NCBI RefSeq assembly: GCF_023276355.1
Contig: NZ_JALLPL010000001.1
Coordinates: 1,364,001-1,428,000, forward strand
DNA length: 64,000 nucleotides
DNA from: Haloplanus sp. XH21
GTDB lineage: Archaea > Halobacteriota > Halobacteria > Halobacteriales > Haloferacaceae
Direction of reading: 5' to 3'
A model generated the notes under the pieces. It was not told the DNA's origin and did no database searches. It worked only from the letters and a program-made list of their open reading frames with translations. Position numbers and translations under genes: made by a program. The first letter of the stretch is position 1. Every line of letters starts with the position of its first letter. Positions 50,637-59,970 of the stretch are shown one piece after another.

Positions 50637-52091
50637 ATGGTCAGGCGGCTCGTGCTCGGCTGTGGCCGCGCCGGCGAAACCGTCGTCGGCGTCGTTTCGA
50701 CGTGGCCCGGCGACCTCCGGGTGGTCGTCGCAGACGAGACACGGGCCGAAGCGATCGAGGACGCCGCGACCGTGGTCCACGGCGACCCGACGAACGCCGA
50801 GACGTATCCCGACCGGGCCGACGTGGTGATGGTACTCGGCGACGACGCCGACCGCAACCTCGCGGCCGCACGGGAAGCCCGAGACGTGTTCCCCGACGCC
50901 CTCGTCGTCGCGTGCGTGGGCCGCGACGGGGTGGCGGCCGAACTTGAGGAGGTCGCGGACCGCGTGATCGACGCGCGGTCCGCCGTTGCCGACCGTCTCC
51001 TCTCCTCGGCGACGGGCGACGACGCCGAACGGGTGTGGCGGCTGCTGAACGTCCTCCGCGGGATCGACGGACGTCTCGCGGTGGTGATGCACGACAACCC
51101 GGATCCGGACGCCATCGCGTCGGCGCTCGCGCTGGCACAGATCGCCCGGTCGGTCGGGATCGACGTCGACGCCTGTTACTACGGCGAGATATCCCACCAG
51201 GAGAACCGGGCGCTGGTGAACCTGCTGGGGCTCGACCTGCAGAACCTCGACGAACCGGACGCCATCAAGGCCTACGACGGCGTGGCGCTCGTGGATCACT
51301 CCCGTCCCGGCGTCAACGACGGTCTCGACCCCGAGACGGACGTGGATGTCGTGATCGATCACCACCCGCCCCGCGCGCCCGTTGAAGCCGGCTTTTTCGA
51401 TCTCCGGAGCGGCGTCGGCGCGACCAGCACGCTCCTCGCGAAGTATCTGAAGCGACTCGACCTCGACCCCGACCGCGAGGTGGCGACCGCGCTGCTGTAC
51501 GGCATCCGGATCGACACGCGGGAGTTCACCCGCGAGACCGCCGACTCCGACTTCGAGGCGGCGGCGTTTCTCCTCCCCTACGTCGACGAATCGGTCCTCG
51601 AACGCGTCGAATCGCCCAGCATGAGCCCCGACGTGCTCTCGACGATGGCGGCGGCCATCCGCAACCGCGAGGTGCGCGGCGACATCCTCACCTCCGGCGT
51701 CGGGCAGATCAGCGACCGTGACGCCCTCGCCCAGGCCGCCGACAAACTGCTCGATATGCAGGGAGTCAGCATCGCCGTCGTCTACGGCTTCATGGACGAG
51801 ACGGTGTACGTCTCGGGGCGCGCCCGCGGGACGGATGTCGACCTCGGCGAGGTGTTGCGCGACGCCCTCGGCCCCATCGGTAGCGCGGGGGGACACGCCG
51901 ATATGGCGGGCGCACAGATCCCGCTGGGCATCCTCGGCGCCGTCGAAGACGAGTCTTCCGGGTCGCTGTCGACGATTCTCGACGAAGTGATCGCCGGACG
52001 CGTGTTCGAGGTGCTGGAGAACCCGCCGAACGCACCGCTGGCCGACGCCGCCGACATCGCCTTCGAGTTCCCGCTCTCGGACGAGGAGTAG
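50637..52091 (+). CDS. RCK (TrkA-N)-DHH phosphoesterase fusion
   Basis: 484 residues. N-terminal Rossmann RCK-type domain (1 to about 130: LVLGCGRAGETVVGVVSTWPGDLRVVVADETRAEAIEDAATVVHGDPTNAETYPDRADVVMVLGDD), then DHH motifs VVMHDNPDPDAIASALALA, VALVDHSRPGVND, VIDHHPPRAPVEAG and RIDTREF, and a DHHA1 C-terminus ending in GSAGGHADMAGAQIPLG, where GGH is the substrate motif. DHH/DHHA1 proteins include RecJ, NrnA and GdpP (cyclic-di-AMP and nanoRNA hydrolases). The RCK domain may sense a nucleotide. Which substrate it cleaves is unknown. Confidence 0.9.
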   Translation: MVRRLVLGCGRAGETVVGVVSTWPGDLRVVVADETRAEAIEDAATVVHGDPTNAETYPDRADVVMVLGDDADRNLAAAREARDVFPDALVVACVGRDGVAAELEEVADRVIDARSAVADRLLSSATGDDAERVWRLLNVLRGIDGRLAVVMHDNPDPDAIASALALAQIARSVGIDVDACYYGEISHQENRALVNLLGLDLQNLDEPDAIKAYDGVALVDHSRPGVNDGLDPETDVDVVIDHHPPRAPVEAGFFDLRSGVGATSTLLAKYLKRLDLDPDREVATALLYGIRIDTREFTRETADSDFEAAAFLLPYVDESVLERVESPSMSPDVLSTMAAAIRNREVRGDILTSGVGQISDRDALAQAADKLLDMQGVSIAVVYGFMDETVYVSGRARGTDVDLGEVLRDALGPIGSAGGHADMAGAQIPLGILGAVEDESSGSLSTILDEVIAGRVFEVLENPPNAPLADAADIAFEFPLSDEE

Positions 52092-52132
52092 GACGGCCAC
52101 CCTTTTGAGACTCCGCAGCATACGGGCGTGTA

Positions 52133-52930
52133 ATGGCCGATAACGCGACCGTCGAGGAGTACATGACCCGTGACGTGGCGACCGTCTCCCCGGAGGACTC
52201 CGTTGCCGAAGTTGCGCGTCGCATCGTCGAAAGCGAGGGTCACACCGGGTTCCCCGTGACCGACGGCCGACAGGTCGAGGGGTTCATCAGCGCTCGCGAT
52301 CTCCTGCTCGCCGACGACGACGCCCTGATATTCACCGTGATGACCGAAGACCTCGTGGTCGCGCATCCGGAGATGAAGATCAACGACGCCGCCCGGGTGA
52401 TCCTCCGGTCCGGCATCCAGAAACTCCCCGTCGTCGACGACGCCGGCAACCTCGTCGGCATCATCTCGAACACGGACGTCATTCGCAGTCAGATCGAGCG
52501 AGCGACGCCGAAGAAGGTGGGGAAGTTGATGCAGACGCTCGAAGAGATCCACGACGTCGAGGTCGACGAGGAGCGCCGCCAGGTCAAACTGGAGAACCTC
52601 ACGCCGACCCAGGCGCGCGTCTACGCCGACGAACTGCAGGGGCGGAGCTACGAACTCGAACACGGACTGGCCGAACCGCTGGTCGTCATCGACAACGGCG
52701 GGACGCTCCTGCTCGCCGACGGCCACCACCGCGTTATGGCCGCCAACCGCCTCGATATCGAGGAGATGGACGCCTACGTGATCGTCATCGACGGCGACGA
52801 CGGGATCGAACTCGGGATGGAGCGCACCGCCGAGAAGGAGGGCCTCGACTCCATCGACGACATCGCCGTGGTCGACTACGCCCGCCACCCGCTGATCGAA
52901 ACCACCGAACGCCTCCAGGAACAGCGGTGA
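52133..52930 (+). CDS. CBS-pair protein with C-terminal ParB/Srx-like domain
   Basis: 265 residues. Two CBS motifs in tandem (about 8-60 and 70-122: VEEYMTRDVATVSPEDSVAEVARRIVESEGHTGFPVTDGR, DLVVAHPEMKINDAARVILRSGIQKLPVVDDAGNLVGIISNTDVIRSQ), which usually bind adenine nucleotides, then a ParB/sulfiredoxin-fold domain with LTPTQARVYADELQGRSYELEHGLAEPLVVIDNGGTLLLADGHHRVMAANRL. The DGHHR motif also occurs in the ADP-dependent serine kinase SerK of Thermococcus. DNA partitioning seems less likely than a kinase or nucleotide-regulated enzyme. Monocistronic. Confidence 0.87.
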   Translation: MADNATVEEYMTRDVATVSPEDSVAEVARRIVESEGHTGFPVTDGRQVEGFISARDLLLADDDALIFTVMTEDLVVAHPEMKINDAARVILRSGIQKLPVVDDAGNLVGIISNTDVIRSQIERATPKKVGKLMQTLEEIHDVEVDEERRQVKLENLTPTQARVYADELQGRSYELEHGLAEPLVVIDNGGTLLLADGHHRVMAANRLDIEEMDAYVIVIDGDDGIELGMERTAEKEGLDSIDDIAVVDYARHPLIETTERLQEQR

Positions 52931-52967
52931 CGCGCCGCCCGGCGCTGTCGCCGGTGGTCGACATTTC

Positions 52968-54062
52968 TTACTCGTTTTCGTCGGTGTCGTCCGTTGGTTC
53001 GTCGGTACTGTCGATCGATTCGTCGGTGCCACCTGCCGATTTATCAGTCTCGCCCGCCGATTCGTCGGCCTCGATGTCCTCTTCGTCCGGCCGTTCGACG
53101 CCCACCAGGTCGAGTTCCGGCACCAGCATCCCCAGCACGGACAGGGAGTAGTACCGGACGAACGTGAGTGCGGGCACCTGAACGAGCAGGCTCACGACGA
53201 TCATCACGAGGACGAACAGGGCGACCAGCAGGCCGACGACAACCCAGCCAATGGCGCTCGCGCCGGCGGCCGAGAGCGCGAGAAACAGGCCGCCGCCCAC
53301 GACGGCGAACGGGATCGCGACGACCAGCGCGGCCAGTAGGGCCACGAGCGAGACGGCGAGGCTCACTGCGATGCCGACCGCGAACTTGACGAGGAGGTAG
53401 ACGCCCACCTGTTTCCACTCCTCGCGAAGCGTCGGCCAGAGGCGGCGCCAGCCGTCGAGGACGCCGCTCCGTTCGGTCAGCATCGCGGGCACCACGAAGT
53501 CCGTCGTCAGGCCGAGCGCGACCTGGGCGACGAGCGCAACGAGACCGAACACGAGCATGAGCGGCACCACGAGGACGAGGAGGATCGGCGAGAGACCGAG
53601 ACCGAGCACGAACACGGCGACCAGCGGAATCCCGATAACGAGCAGGCTGCCGAGGCCGACGGCGAGCCGGAAGCCGAACAGGCGCAGGCCACGCCGGAGG
53701 TTCGCCCGGAACGGTCTCCGGATCGCGATCTCGCGGTCCCGAAGGCCGGTGATGAGGACGAACTCCATCACGGCCCCGACGACGCTCCACAACAGCACCA
53801 GCGCCAGGAGCAGACCGACGACCGCGATCAGGATGGCGGCGACCGAGCCGTCCGGCAACGACGGCGACGGCATCCCCGACGGCCCGCCGCCACCGCCCCC
53901 CGAGGGAACGTTGAAGTTGCCGGTCGGAACGCCCCCGCCGACGCCGACGAAGAGGGCGATCACGGCGAGTCTGAGCCACCGGCCGCGGTCGATGGGCCAG
54001 AGGAGGTCTTCGGTTGCGTCACGAGCCGCTTGCAGGGCGGCGATTGCGTACCAGGAGGGCAT
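52968..54062 (-). CDS. Haloarchaeal multi-pass membrane protein (DUF7544-like)
   Basis: 364 residues. The N-terminus WYAIAALQAARDATEDLLWPIDRGRWLRLAVIALFVGVGGG is followed by a Gly/Pro/Ser-rich external loop and about six more membrane helices with amphipathic loops (LRDREIAIRRPFRANLRRGLRLFGFRL). The C-terminal 45 residues are Asp/Glu/Ser/Thr repeats (ESAGETDKSAGGTDESID). From memory it matches a haloarchaeal family called DUF7544. Convergent with the CBS-ParB gene; function unknown. Confidence 0.78.
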   Translation of the reverse strand: MPSWYAIAALQAARDATEDLLWPIDRGRWLRLAVIALFVGVGGGVPTGNFNVPSGGGGGGPSGMPSPSLPDGSVAAILIAVVGLLLALVLLWSVVGAVMEFVLITGLRDREIAIRRPFRANLRRGLRLFGFRLAVGLGSLLVIGIPLVAVFVLGLGLSPILLVLVVPLMLVFGLVALVAQVALGLTTDFVVPAMLTERSGVLDGWRRLWPTLREEWKQVGVYLLVKFAVGIAVSLAVSLVALLAALVVAIPFAVVGGGLFLALSAAGASAIGWVVVGLLVALFVLVMIVVSLLVQVPALTFVRYYSLSVLGMLVPELDLVGVERPDEEDIEADESAGETDKSAGGTDESIDSTDEPTDDTDENE

Positions 54063-54165
54063 ATCCTACATGCGATGCCGAACTGACAAAAACGTCGGGG
54101 GCTCGAACCGGCGTTGATCGCCCCGACACGACGATGCTTTGGCAGACGGGCCGAAACGACCGGCC

Positions 54166-55281
54166 ATGACCCCGTTCGAACGGCGCACCCGCTGCGCGCA
54201 GTCCCGTCTGGTCGCGGCCGGCGCCGACGCGCTCCTGCTCTCGCCCGGCCACAACTGCCACTATCTGAGCGGCGCCCGGATCGAGTCGAGCGAACGACTT
54301 CGCTTGCTCGTCGTCCCCGCGAGCGGTGACCCGACGTTCGTCCTCCCGACGCTCGATAGCGACCTCCGAGACGGGACCTGGATCGACAACATCCGAACCT
54401 GGGACGACGACACCGGTCCCGGACCGGTTCTCGGTCCGCTCCTCGACGATATCGACCCGTCGCACGCCCTCCTCGCGGACGACATGCAGGTACGGGTGTC
54501 GATCGATCTGCGGCGGCGACTGCCCGAGACGACGTTCGGCCTCGCGAGCGAGGTGCTCGCGTCGCTCCGGCGCCGGAAAGACGCGGCAGAACTCGACGCG
54601 CTCCGGGCGGCGGCCAGGGCGGCCGACGAGGCGATGCGTGACGTGCGCGCGCTCGGCGCCGACGCGGTGGGTCGCACCGAGGCCGACCTCGCGGCGTTCG
54701 TCGAGGCGCGTCTCGCGGCCCACGGCGGCGAGGGCGTCGCCTTCGACACCATCGTCGGTGCGGGGCCGAACGGCGCGGATCCGCACCACGCGAGCGGCGA
54801 CCGCCCCATCCGGGCGGGCGACCCCGTCGTCCTCGATTTCGGGACGCGTCTCGACGGCTATCCGAGCGACCAGACGCGGACGGTCGTCTTCGACGGCGAG
54901 CCACCGGCCGCGTTCGAACGGGTTCACGGCGTCGTTCGCGAGGCGCAGGACGCGGCCGTGGCGGCCGTCGAACCCGGCGTTCGAACGGGAGCGGTCGACC
55001 GCGCCGCGCGGTCGGTCATCGAGGCGGCGGGCTACGGCGACCGGTTCGTCCACCGGACCGGCCACGGCGTCGGCCTCGATGTCCACGAGGAACCGTACAT
55101 CGTCGCGGATGGCGACATCGCACTCGAACCGGGGATGGTGTTCAGCGTCGAGCCCGGCGTCTACCTGCCCGACCGCTTCGGCGTCCGCATCGAGGATCTC
55201 GTGGTCGTCACCGAGGACGGCGCCGAACGCCTCAACCGTACGGATCGGGGCTGGGAGTGCGGGGACGAGACGGAGCGTTAA
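54166..55281 (+). CDS. M24 metallopeptidase (Xaa-Pro dipeptidase type)
   Basis: 371 residues. N-terminal creatinase-like domain (1-125: TRCAQSRLVAAGADALLLSPGHNCHYLSG), then the pita-bread fold with metal ligands PVVLDFGTRLDGYPSDQTRTVVFDG (two Asp), HRTGHGVGLDVHEEPYI (His), GMVFSVEPGVYLPDRFGVRIEDLVVV (two Glu). All five ligands are present, so it is probably active in dipeptide turnover. ATG 54166 is preferred over TTG 54139. Its TAA overlaps the convergent pseudogene stop. Confidence 0.92.
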   Translation: MTPFERRTRCAQSRLVAAGADALLLSPGHNCHYLSGARIESSERLRLLVVPASGDPTFVLPTLDSDLRDGTWIDNIRTWDDDTGPGPVLGPLLDDIDPSHALLADDMQVRVSIDLRRRLPETTFGLASEVLASLRRRKDAAELDALRAAARAADEAMRDVRALGADAVGRTEADLAAFVEARLAAHGGEGVAFDTIVGAGPNGADPHHASGDRPIRAGDPVVLDFGTRLDGYPSDQTRTVVFDGEPPAAFERVHGVVREAQDAAVAAVEPGVRTGAVDRAARSVIEAAGYGDRFVHRTGHGVGLDVHEEPYIVADGDIALEPGMVFSVEPGVYLPDRFGVRIEDLVVVTEDGAERLNRTDRGWECGDETER

Positions 55282-55665
55282 TCGCCTGCGCCGAGCAGCG
55301 CGTCGATGTCGGCGTGGTCGACCAGCAGATCGCCCATCACGTCGACGGTGCGTTCGTCCCGGGTTCGGCCGCGGTGAATCACGTTTTCGGCGCGTTCGAG
55401 GACGGTGCGCGTGTCGGCCGAACAGAGCATGATCGGGATGTCGTTGTCGGCGGCGGAGCCGAGGACGGCGGCCGAGGGGCGACGCCCGCCCGTGAGCACC
55501 AGACAGGGCTTCGAGCGCGGCGGTGTGGATGTCGGCCCGGTCGCCGCCCGTGATGACGGCGGCGTCTTTCGTCCGGCGGAAGAAGCGAAGCGCCTCCGCG
55601 CCGCTCATCGCGCCGACTACGGCGACCGAGTCCGGCGTGAACAGCGAGGACAACGCTCCCATCAT
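55278..55665 (-). pseudogene. Truncated, frameshifted DRTGG-domain (phosphotransacetylase-like) gene
   Basis: Frame 1: MMGALSSLFTPDSVAVVGAMSGAEALRFFRRTKDAAVITGGDRADIHTAALEA; frame 2: CLVLTGGRRPSAAVLGSAADNDIPIMLCSADTRTVLERAENVIHRGRTRDERTVDVMGDLLVDHADIDALLG, which continues the same domain after a net +1 (or -2) change at about 55508-55513. The N-terminal BioD-like P-loop part (about 200 residues) of these haloarchaeal proteins is missing. Relative to the family as I remember it, about four residues between ALEA and CLVLTGG are lost, fitting a small deletion. It is cut off before the ZIP gene on the same strand. Confidence 0.85.
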
Positions 55666-55722
55666 CCTCCCGACACCGCGGGACGCCGCATCAAATTCAG
55701 GTGTGGGACGCCTCCGGATCCT

Positions 55723-56535
55723 TCATCCGAACACCGCCAACGGCGCCATCAGGAGGACGCCGACGACGAAGGCGACGACGAGTTCGCGGTAGCCGCCGTA
55801 CGGGAGTTCGGTTCCGATATCGATCGCCTCGGGGATGAACTCCGAGCCGACGAGATAGATCATCGCCCCGGCGGCGAACCCGAACCCGGCCGGGAGGAAC
55901 TCGAGCGCGACCCGGACGAACGCGAAGGCTAGAACGGCGCCGATCGGCTGCGGGAGACTCGAGAAGATCGCCCACCAGACAATCTTCCAGTTCGAGATGC
56001 CGACGGTCCGCAGGGGGATCGAAATCGCGAGCCCTTCGGGGATGTTGTGGATCGCGATGGCGACGGTCATGAAGATGGCGAGCAGCGGGACGATGAAGGG
56101 GCCGAATTCGACGCCGCCGGCGAGGTTCAGTTCGGCGAAGGAGACGCCGACGGCGACGCCCTCCGGAAAGCTGTGGACGGTCAACACGCCGAGGATCAAC
56201 ACGAGTTTGCGGAAGTCGGCTTCCGCGTACTCCCGGGGGTCGAACTCGTGGCCCGAGAGGAGTCGGTTGGCCACGACGACGAGCGTCGCGCCCGCGAGCA
56301 GGCCGCCGACGATCAGGAAGTGGTCGGCGGTCCCGTCGGCCGCCGCGAGGCCCTCGAAGACGAGGCCGAAGGTGGACGCCGAGACCATGATCCCCGAGGC
56401 GAGACCCCAGAGGATGACCTGAACACGGCGGTTCACGTCGTCGATGACGAAAAAGGGGAACGCGCCCGCACCGGTGGTCACCGCGGAGAGCAAGCCGGCA
56501 GTGAACACTAAGAGGAGATTCGAGGCCAGACCCAT
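55723..56535 (-). CDS. ZIP-family metal transporter
   Basis: 270 residues, eight membrane helices. Metal-binding helix 4 VLTVHSFPEGVAVGVSFAELN and helix 5 IAIHNIPEGLAISIPLRTVG both carry HxxPEG. A GxxxG-rich C-terminus (GFAAGAMIYLVGSEFIPEAID) matches ZupT-type zinc/divalent metal importers. Substrate probably Zn2+ or another divalent ion. Only 57 bases separate it from the pseudogene remnant. Confidence 0.92.
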   Translation of the reverse strand: MGLASNLLLVFTAGLLSAVTTGAGAFPFFVIDDVNRRVQVILWGLASGIMVSASTFGLVFEGLAAADGTADHFLIVGGLLAGATLVVVANRLLSGHEFDPREYAEADFRKLVLILGVLTVHSFPEGVAVGVSFAELNLAGGVEFGPFIVPLLAIFMTVAIAIHNIPEGLAISIPLRTVGISNWKIVWWAIFSSLPQPIGAVLAFAFVRVALEFLPAGFGFAAGAMIYLVGSEFIPEAIDIGTELPYGGYRELVVAFVVGVLLMAPLAVFG

Positions 56536-56605
56536 ACGCGAACGACGGGCGACGCGATAATAGGCGCTGTGCTTCCGGGGAGTCGCCGGCAGTGGACTGC
56601 GCCGA

Positions 56606-56890
56606 CTAGTGGCTATGACCGGTCGCTTCGCCGAAGGTCATGCCGAAGCGCTCCTCGAACAGTTCCTCGGCGGTCTCGTTGATCTCGCGGAGGTCCTCCG
56701 GCACCTCGTCGTCGGCGTGGTGGACGATGGCGTGCGAGCGCTGGACGAAAGAGAGCAGCGCGATCTCGGCGACCACCGTCGGTGGCCGTTCGCCCTGTTC
56801 GGCGAGCGCGTCGACCAGCCCTTCCGGGAGTTCGAGTTCGTCAGTCTCACCGCTCGGCCCTTCGATGGTGTACGTCTCGGTGTCGACCAT
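56606..56890 (-). CDS. Conserved haloarchaeal small protein
   Basis: 94 residues: ETYTIEGPSGETDELELPEGLVDALAEQGERPPTVVAEIALLSFVQRSHAIVHHADDEVPEDLREINETAEELFEERFGMTFGEATGHSH. Acidic, helical. The conserved-looking SFVQRSHAIVHH segment is unusual and might bind metal with the terminal HSH. From memory it resembles a haloarchaeal DUF7545-type family (unverified). Function unknown. Confidence 0.72.
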   Translation of the reverse strand: MVDTETYTIEGPSGETDELELPEGLVDALAEQGERPPTVVAEIALLSFVQRSHAIVHHADDEVPEDLREINETAEELFEERFGMTFGEATGHSH

Positions 56891-56959
56891 GCCGCTACTC
56901 CGGGCGCACGGTATAAGGGCGTGTGGGAATCGGACGGTCAGACGGCGTATGGTCAGTCA

Positions 56960-57012
56960 GTACTGGGAGGCCGACCAGACGGGTCGGCGATCACCGGTAG
57001 ACCGTTACAATG
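56960..57012. repeat. Degenerate copy of the palindromic repeat
   Basis: GTACTGGGAGGCCGACCAGA on the left resembles TATTGGAAGCCATCATCGG, and TAGACCGTTACAATGA on the right resembles TATGGACAGTTACAATAA; the central TTCTCGCC core is lost, but GGTCGGCGATCACCGG retains pairing. Lies between the small acidic protein and the trxB stop. Confidence 0.4.
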
Positions 57013-57019
57013 ACCCGTC

Positions 57020-58087
57020 TCAGTCGTCGTTCTCGGCTGCCGCCGGCTGTTCGGCCGCCTCGCGTTCGCGCTCCAGGTCTTCGAGATAGCCGTCGGCGTC
57101 GATGGCGGCCTTACACCCCATGCCGCCCGCGGTGATGGCCTGCTGGTAGTGGTAGTCGACGACGTCACCCGCGCCGAACAGGCCGGGGACGCCCGTCGCC
57201 GTCTGTCCGGCGCCGTCGCCGCCCACGGTTTCGAGGTAGCCGTCCTCGTCCATCTCGACGTCGAGGCCTTCGAGATACCCCGTGTTCGGCGTGTGGCCGA
57301 TGGCGTAGAACACGGCGCCGGCGTCGAACTCGAACGCCTCGGTGTCCGGGTCGTCGAGGTTGTCGGTAGGGTGGCCCTCGGGGTTGTGGACCATCGTCAC
57401 GTGGTCGATGCCTGCCTCCTGGGAGCCGTGGAGTTCCGTCACCTCCGTGTTCAACTTGAGTTCGATGTCGCCGTCCTCGACGTGCTCCATCACGCGGTCG
57501 ATCCAGTAGTCCTCGGCGCGGAACTCGTCGCGGCGGTGGACCAGGTAGACGGTGGAGGCGAACTTCGTGAGGAAGACGGCCTCCTCGCAGGCGGCGTCAC
57601 CGCCGCCCACGACGACGATTTTCTCGTCGCGGAAGAAGGCGCCGTCACAGGTGGCACACGTCGACAGGCCGTAGCCCATGAGCTCGTCCTCGCCCGGAAT
57701 ACCGAGAGTGCGGGCGCTCGCGCCCGAAGCGGCGATGAACGCGTCGGCCGTGTACTGATCGCCGTTCGACAGCGTGACGTGGAAGGTGTTGCCGATGCCG
57801 TCGTCCTCGACGTCGACCGATTCGATGACGCCGTTTTCCACCTCGGCCCCGAACTTCCGGGCCTGTTCTCGCATGTTGCTGACGAGTTCCGGGCCGCTGA
57901 TCCCCTCGGGAAAGCCCGGGTAGTTGTCGACGTCGGTCGTCAGCGTCAACTGGCCACCGGGTTCGTCGCCCTCGAACACCAGCGGCTCGTTGTTCGACCG
58001 ACCAGCGTAGATAGCCGCCGTAAGCCCTGCGATTCCGCTCCCGGCGATGATGAGACGCCGGTGTTCGACGCCATCGCTCTCGCTCAT
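57020..58087 (-). CDS. trxB: Thioredoxin reductase
   Basis: 355 residues, low-molecular-weight flavoenzyme. FAD motif LIIAGSGIAGLTAAIYAGRSNNEPLVFEG, redox centre STCATCDGAFF (C144, C147), NADPH motif IVVVGGGDAACEEAVFLTKFAS with HRRDEFRA and the second FAD motif VPGLFGAGDVVDYHYQQAITAGGMGCKAAIDADGYL. Acidic C-terminal extension (EREREAAEQPAAAENDD) typical of halophiles. Reduces thioredoxin using NADPH, though some haloarchaeal homologues use other donors. Confidence 0.94.
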   Translation of the reverse strand: MSESDGVEHRRLIIAGSGIAGLTAAIYAGRSNNEPLVFEGDEPGGQLTLTTDVDNYPGFPEGISGPELVSNMREQARKFGAEVENGVIESVDVEDDGIGNTFHVTLSNGDQYTADAFIAASGASARTLGIPGEDELMGYGLSTCATCDGAFFRDEKIVVVGGGDAACEEAVFLTKFASTVYLVHRRDEFRAEDYWIDRVMEHVEDGDIELKLNTEVTELHGSQEAGIDHVTMVHNPEGHPTDNLDDPDTEAFEFDAGAVFYAIGHTPNTGYLEGLDVEMDEDGYLETVGGDGAGQTATGVPGLFGAGDVVDYHYQQAITAGGMGCKAAIDADGYLEDLEREREAAEQPAAAENDD

Positions 58088-58183
58088 ACTCTCTGTTGAC
58101 GGGTGGGACCCATTTAGCTTGCGCTGTCGGGCGTCGCGATGCCCGCCCGCACGTTCTTGGTGCCGGGTCCCCCACGCCGAGGT

Positions 58184-58468
58184 ATGCCCGCGGATCTAGC
58201 GGAGAAGACCGACCGCTACGAACGGATGCTCGCGGACGCCCTGGACCAAGCGGAGCCACGCCCGCCCGCCGACACCCCCCTCGGCACGGCCGCCGCGGAG
58301 TGTCTGGAGATGGCGGAATCGTATCTCGCCGACGGCCGGCATTTCCGCGACGACGGCGACCCGGTGAACGCCCTCGCCTCGTTCTCGTACGGCTACGGGT
58401 GGCTCGACGCCGGCGTCAGAATGGGCCTCTTTGCCGTCCCGGAGGGGACGGACCTGTTCACGATTTAA
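58184..58468 (+). CDS. DUF357-family protein
   Basis: 94 residues: [91 protein letters not shown]. The helical repeat with AESYLADGRHFRDDGDPVNALASFSYGYGWLDAGVRMGL is the DUF357 signature (archaeal, unknown function). ATG 58184 is preferred over 58139, which adds a basic stretch unlike the family. Stop overlaps the convergent cysS stop. Confidence 0.85.
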   Translation: MPADLAEKTDRYERMLADALDQAEPRPPADTPLGTAAAECLEMAESYLADGRHFRDDGDPVNALASFSYGYGWLDAGVRMGLFAVPEGTDLFTI

Positions 58469-59943
58469 TACCGGTAGGTCGTCTCGCCGCCCTCGTCTTC
58501 GACGGTGACGCCGATGGCCTCCAAATCGTCCCGGAGTTCGTCGGCGCGTTCGTAGTTGCCCGCCTCGCGTTCCGCCTCGCGCACGTCGAGGACGAGTTCG
58601 ATTAGGTCGTCGGCCAACTGCACGTCGCTTCCCTCGCCCGCGCCGAACGACAGGCCGAGCACGTCGCCAGCGAGGTCCTCGAACGCCTCTATCGCCCGCC
58701 GCAGGCCCACGTAGTCGTACGTCTCGTGGCCGTCGACGTGGCGGTTCACGGCCGTCCCGAGTTCCAGCAGGGCGGCCGTCGCCTCGCGCACCCCGAAGTC
58801 GTCGTTCATCGCCGTCGCGAACGTCGTGCGCGCCGTCTCCACGGCCTCGCGGAAGTCGTCGTCTTCGACCTTGCTTCGAGCGTCGACGCTGTCGCAGGCG
58901 TCGACGGCCGTCTCGTAGGCCCGTTCGAGGCGTTCCCAGCGCTCCTCGGCTTCCGCCAGCGCGTCCTCGCTGAACGTCTGTTTCGAGCCGTAGTTGGTCG
59001 AGAGATAGAAGGTTCGGATCACGTTCGGCCCGAACTCGTCGAGCGCGTCGCTGACGTAGAAGTAGTTGCCGAGGCTGGAACTCATCTTCTCGCCGGCCGT
59101 TTCCAGCAGGCCCGTGTGGAGCCAGTAGCGGGCGAACTGCTGGCCGGTCGCCGCCTCGCTCTGGGCGATTTCGTTCTCGTGGTGGGGGAAGACCAGGTCG
59201 TGCCCGCCGACGTGGATGTCGATGGTGTCGTCGAGGTGGGTCATGCTCATCGCGGAGCATTCGATGTGCCACCCGGGCCGGCCCTCGCTCCACGGCGACT
59301 CCCACGTCTCGCCGGTCGGCGGATTCTCGCCGAGGGGAAGCCCGTCCACCCGGTGGTCGGTCAGGTCCGCGGGAGCCACCTCGCCCGCCTTCCAGAGCGC
59401 GAAGTCGGCGGGGTGGCGCTTCTCCGCCTGTTCGTCGGCGCCCTGGGCCTCCATCTCCTCGACGCGCTGGTTCGAGAGTTTGCCGTAGTCCTCGAACTCG
59501 GTCACGTCGAAGTAGACGGAGCCGTCGGCCTCGTAGGCGTAACCCCGGTCGATCAGCGTCTCCACGAGGTCGATGATCTCGGGAATATGCTCGGAGACGC
59601 GGGGGTAGACCGTCGCGCGCCGGAGGTTCAGGCCGCGCATGTCGTCGATGATGGTGCCGATGAAGCCCTCGGCAACCTCGAGTTCCGAGTCGCCGAGGTC
59701 GTTCTCCCCCACGCGGGCGACGATTTTCTCGTTGATGTCGGTGAAGTTCTCCACGTGGCGCACGTCGTGGCCGAGATATGCGAGCCAGCGGTGCATCACG
59801 TCGGCGTGGGTCCACACCCGGGCGTGGCCGAGGTGGGCGTCGTCCGAGACCGTCAGCCCACAGACGTACAGCAGGACTTCATCGCCCGCTGGTTCGAACT
59901 CCTCGCGGTCGCCCGTCAGCGTGTTGGTCACGGACAGCGTCAT
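58465..59943 (-). CDS. cysS: Cysteinyl-tRNA synthetase
   Basis: 492 residues, class I. Zinc and signature residues: [19 protein letters not shown] (C28, HLGH 37-40; the usual CGPTVYD is CGLTVSD here), [44 protein letters not shown] (Cys, His, Glu ligands) and [11 protein letters not shown] (KMSKS). A DALR-like helical C-terminal domain ends [24 protein letters not shown]. The ATG at 59941-59943 is used because the TATA box at 59971-59978 lies too close to the upstream in-frame ATG (59968-59970). Confidence 0.95.
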   Translation of the reverse strand: MTLSVTNTLTGDREEFEPAGDEVLLYVCGLTVSDDAHLGHARVWTHADVMHRWLAYLGHDVRHVENFTDINEKIVARVGENDLGDSELEVAEGFIGTIIDDMRGLNLRRATVYPRVSEHIPEIIDLVETLIDRGYAYEADGSVYFDVTEFEDYGKLSNQRVEEMEAQGADEQAEKRHPADFALWKAGEVAPADLTDHRVDGLPLGENPPTGETWESPWSEGRPGWHIECSAMSMTHLDDTIDIHVGGHDLVFPHHENEIAQSEAATGQQFARYWLHTGLLETAGEKMSSSLGNYFYVSDALDEFGPNVIRTFYLSTNYGSKQTFSEDALAEAEERWERLERAYETAVDACDSVDARSKVEDDDFREAVETARTTFATAMNDDFGVREATAALLELGTAVNRHVDGHETYDYVGLRRAIEAFEDLAGDVLGLSFGAGEGSDVQLADDLIELVLDVREAEREAGNYERADELRDDLEAIGVTVEDEGGETTYRY

Positions 59944-59970
59944 CACGAGATGGGTTCCGGGCCGAGGCAT

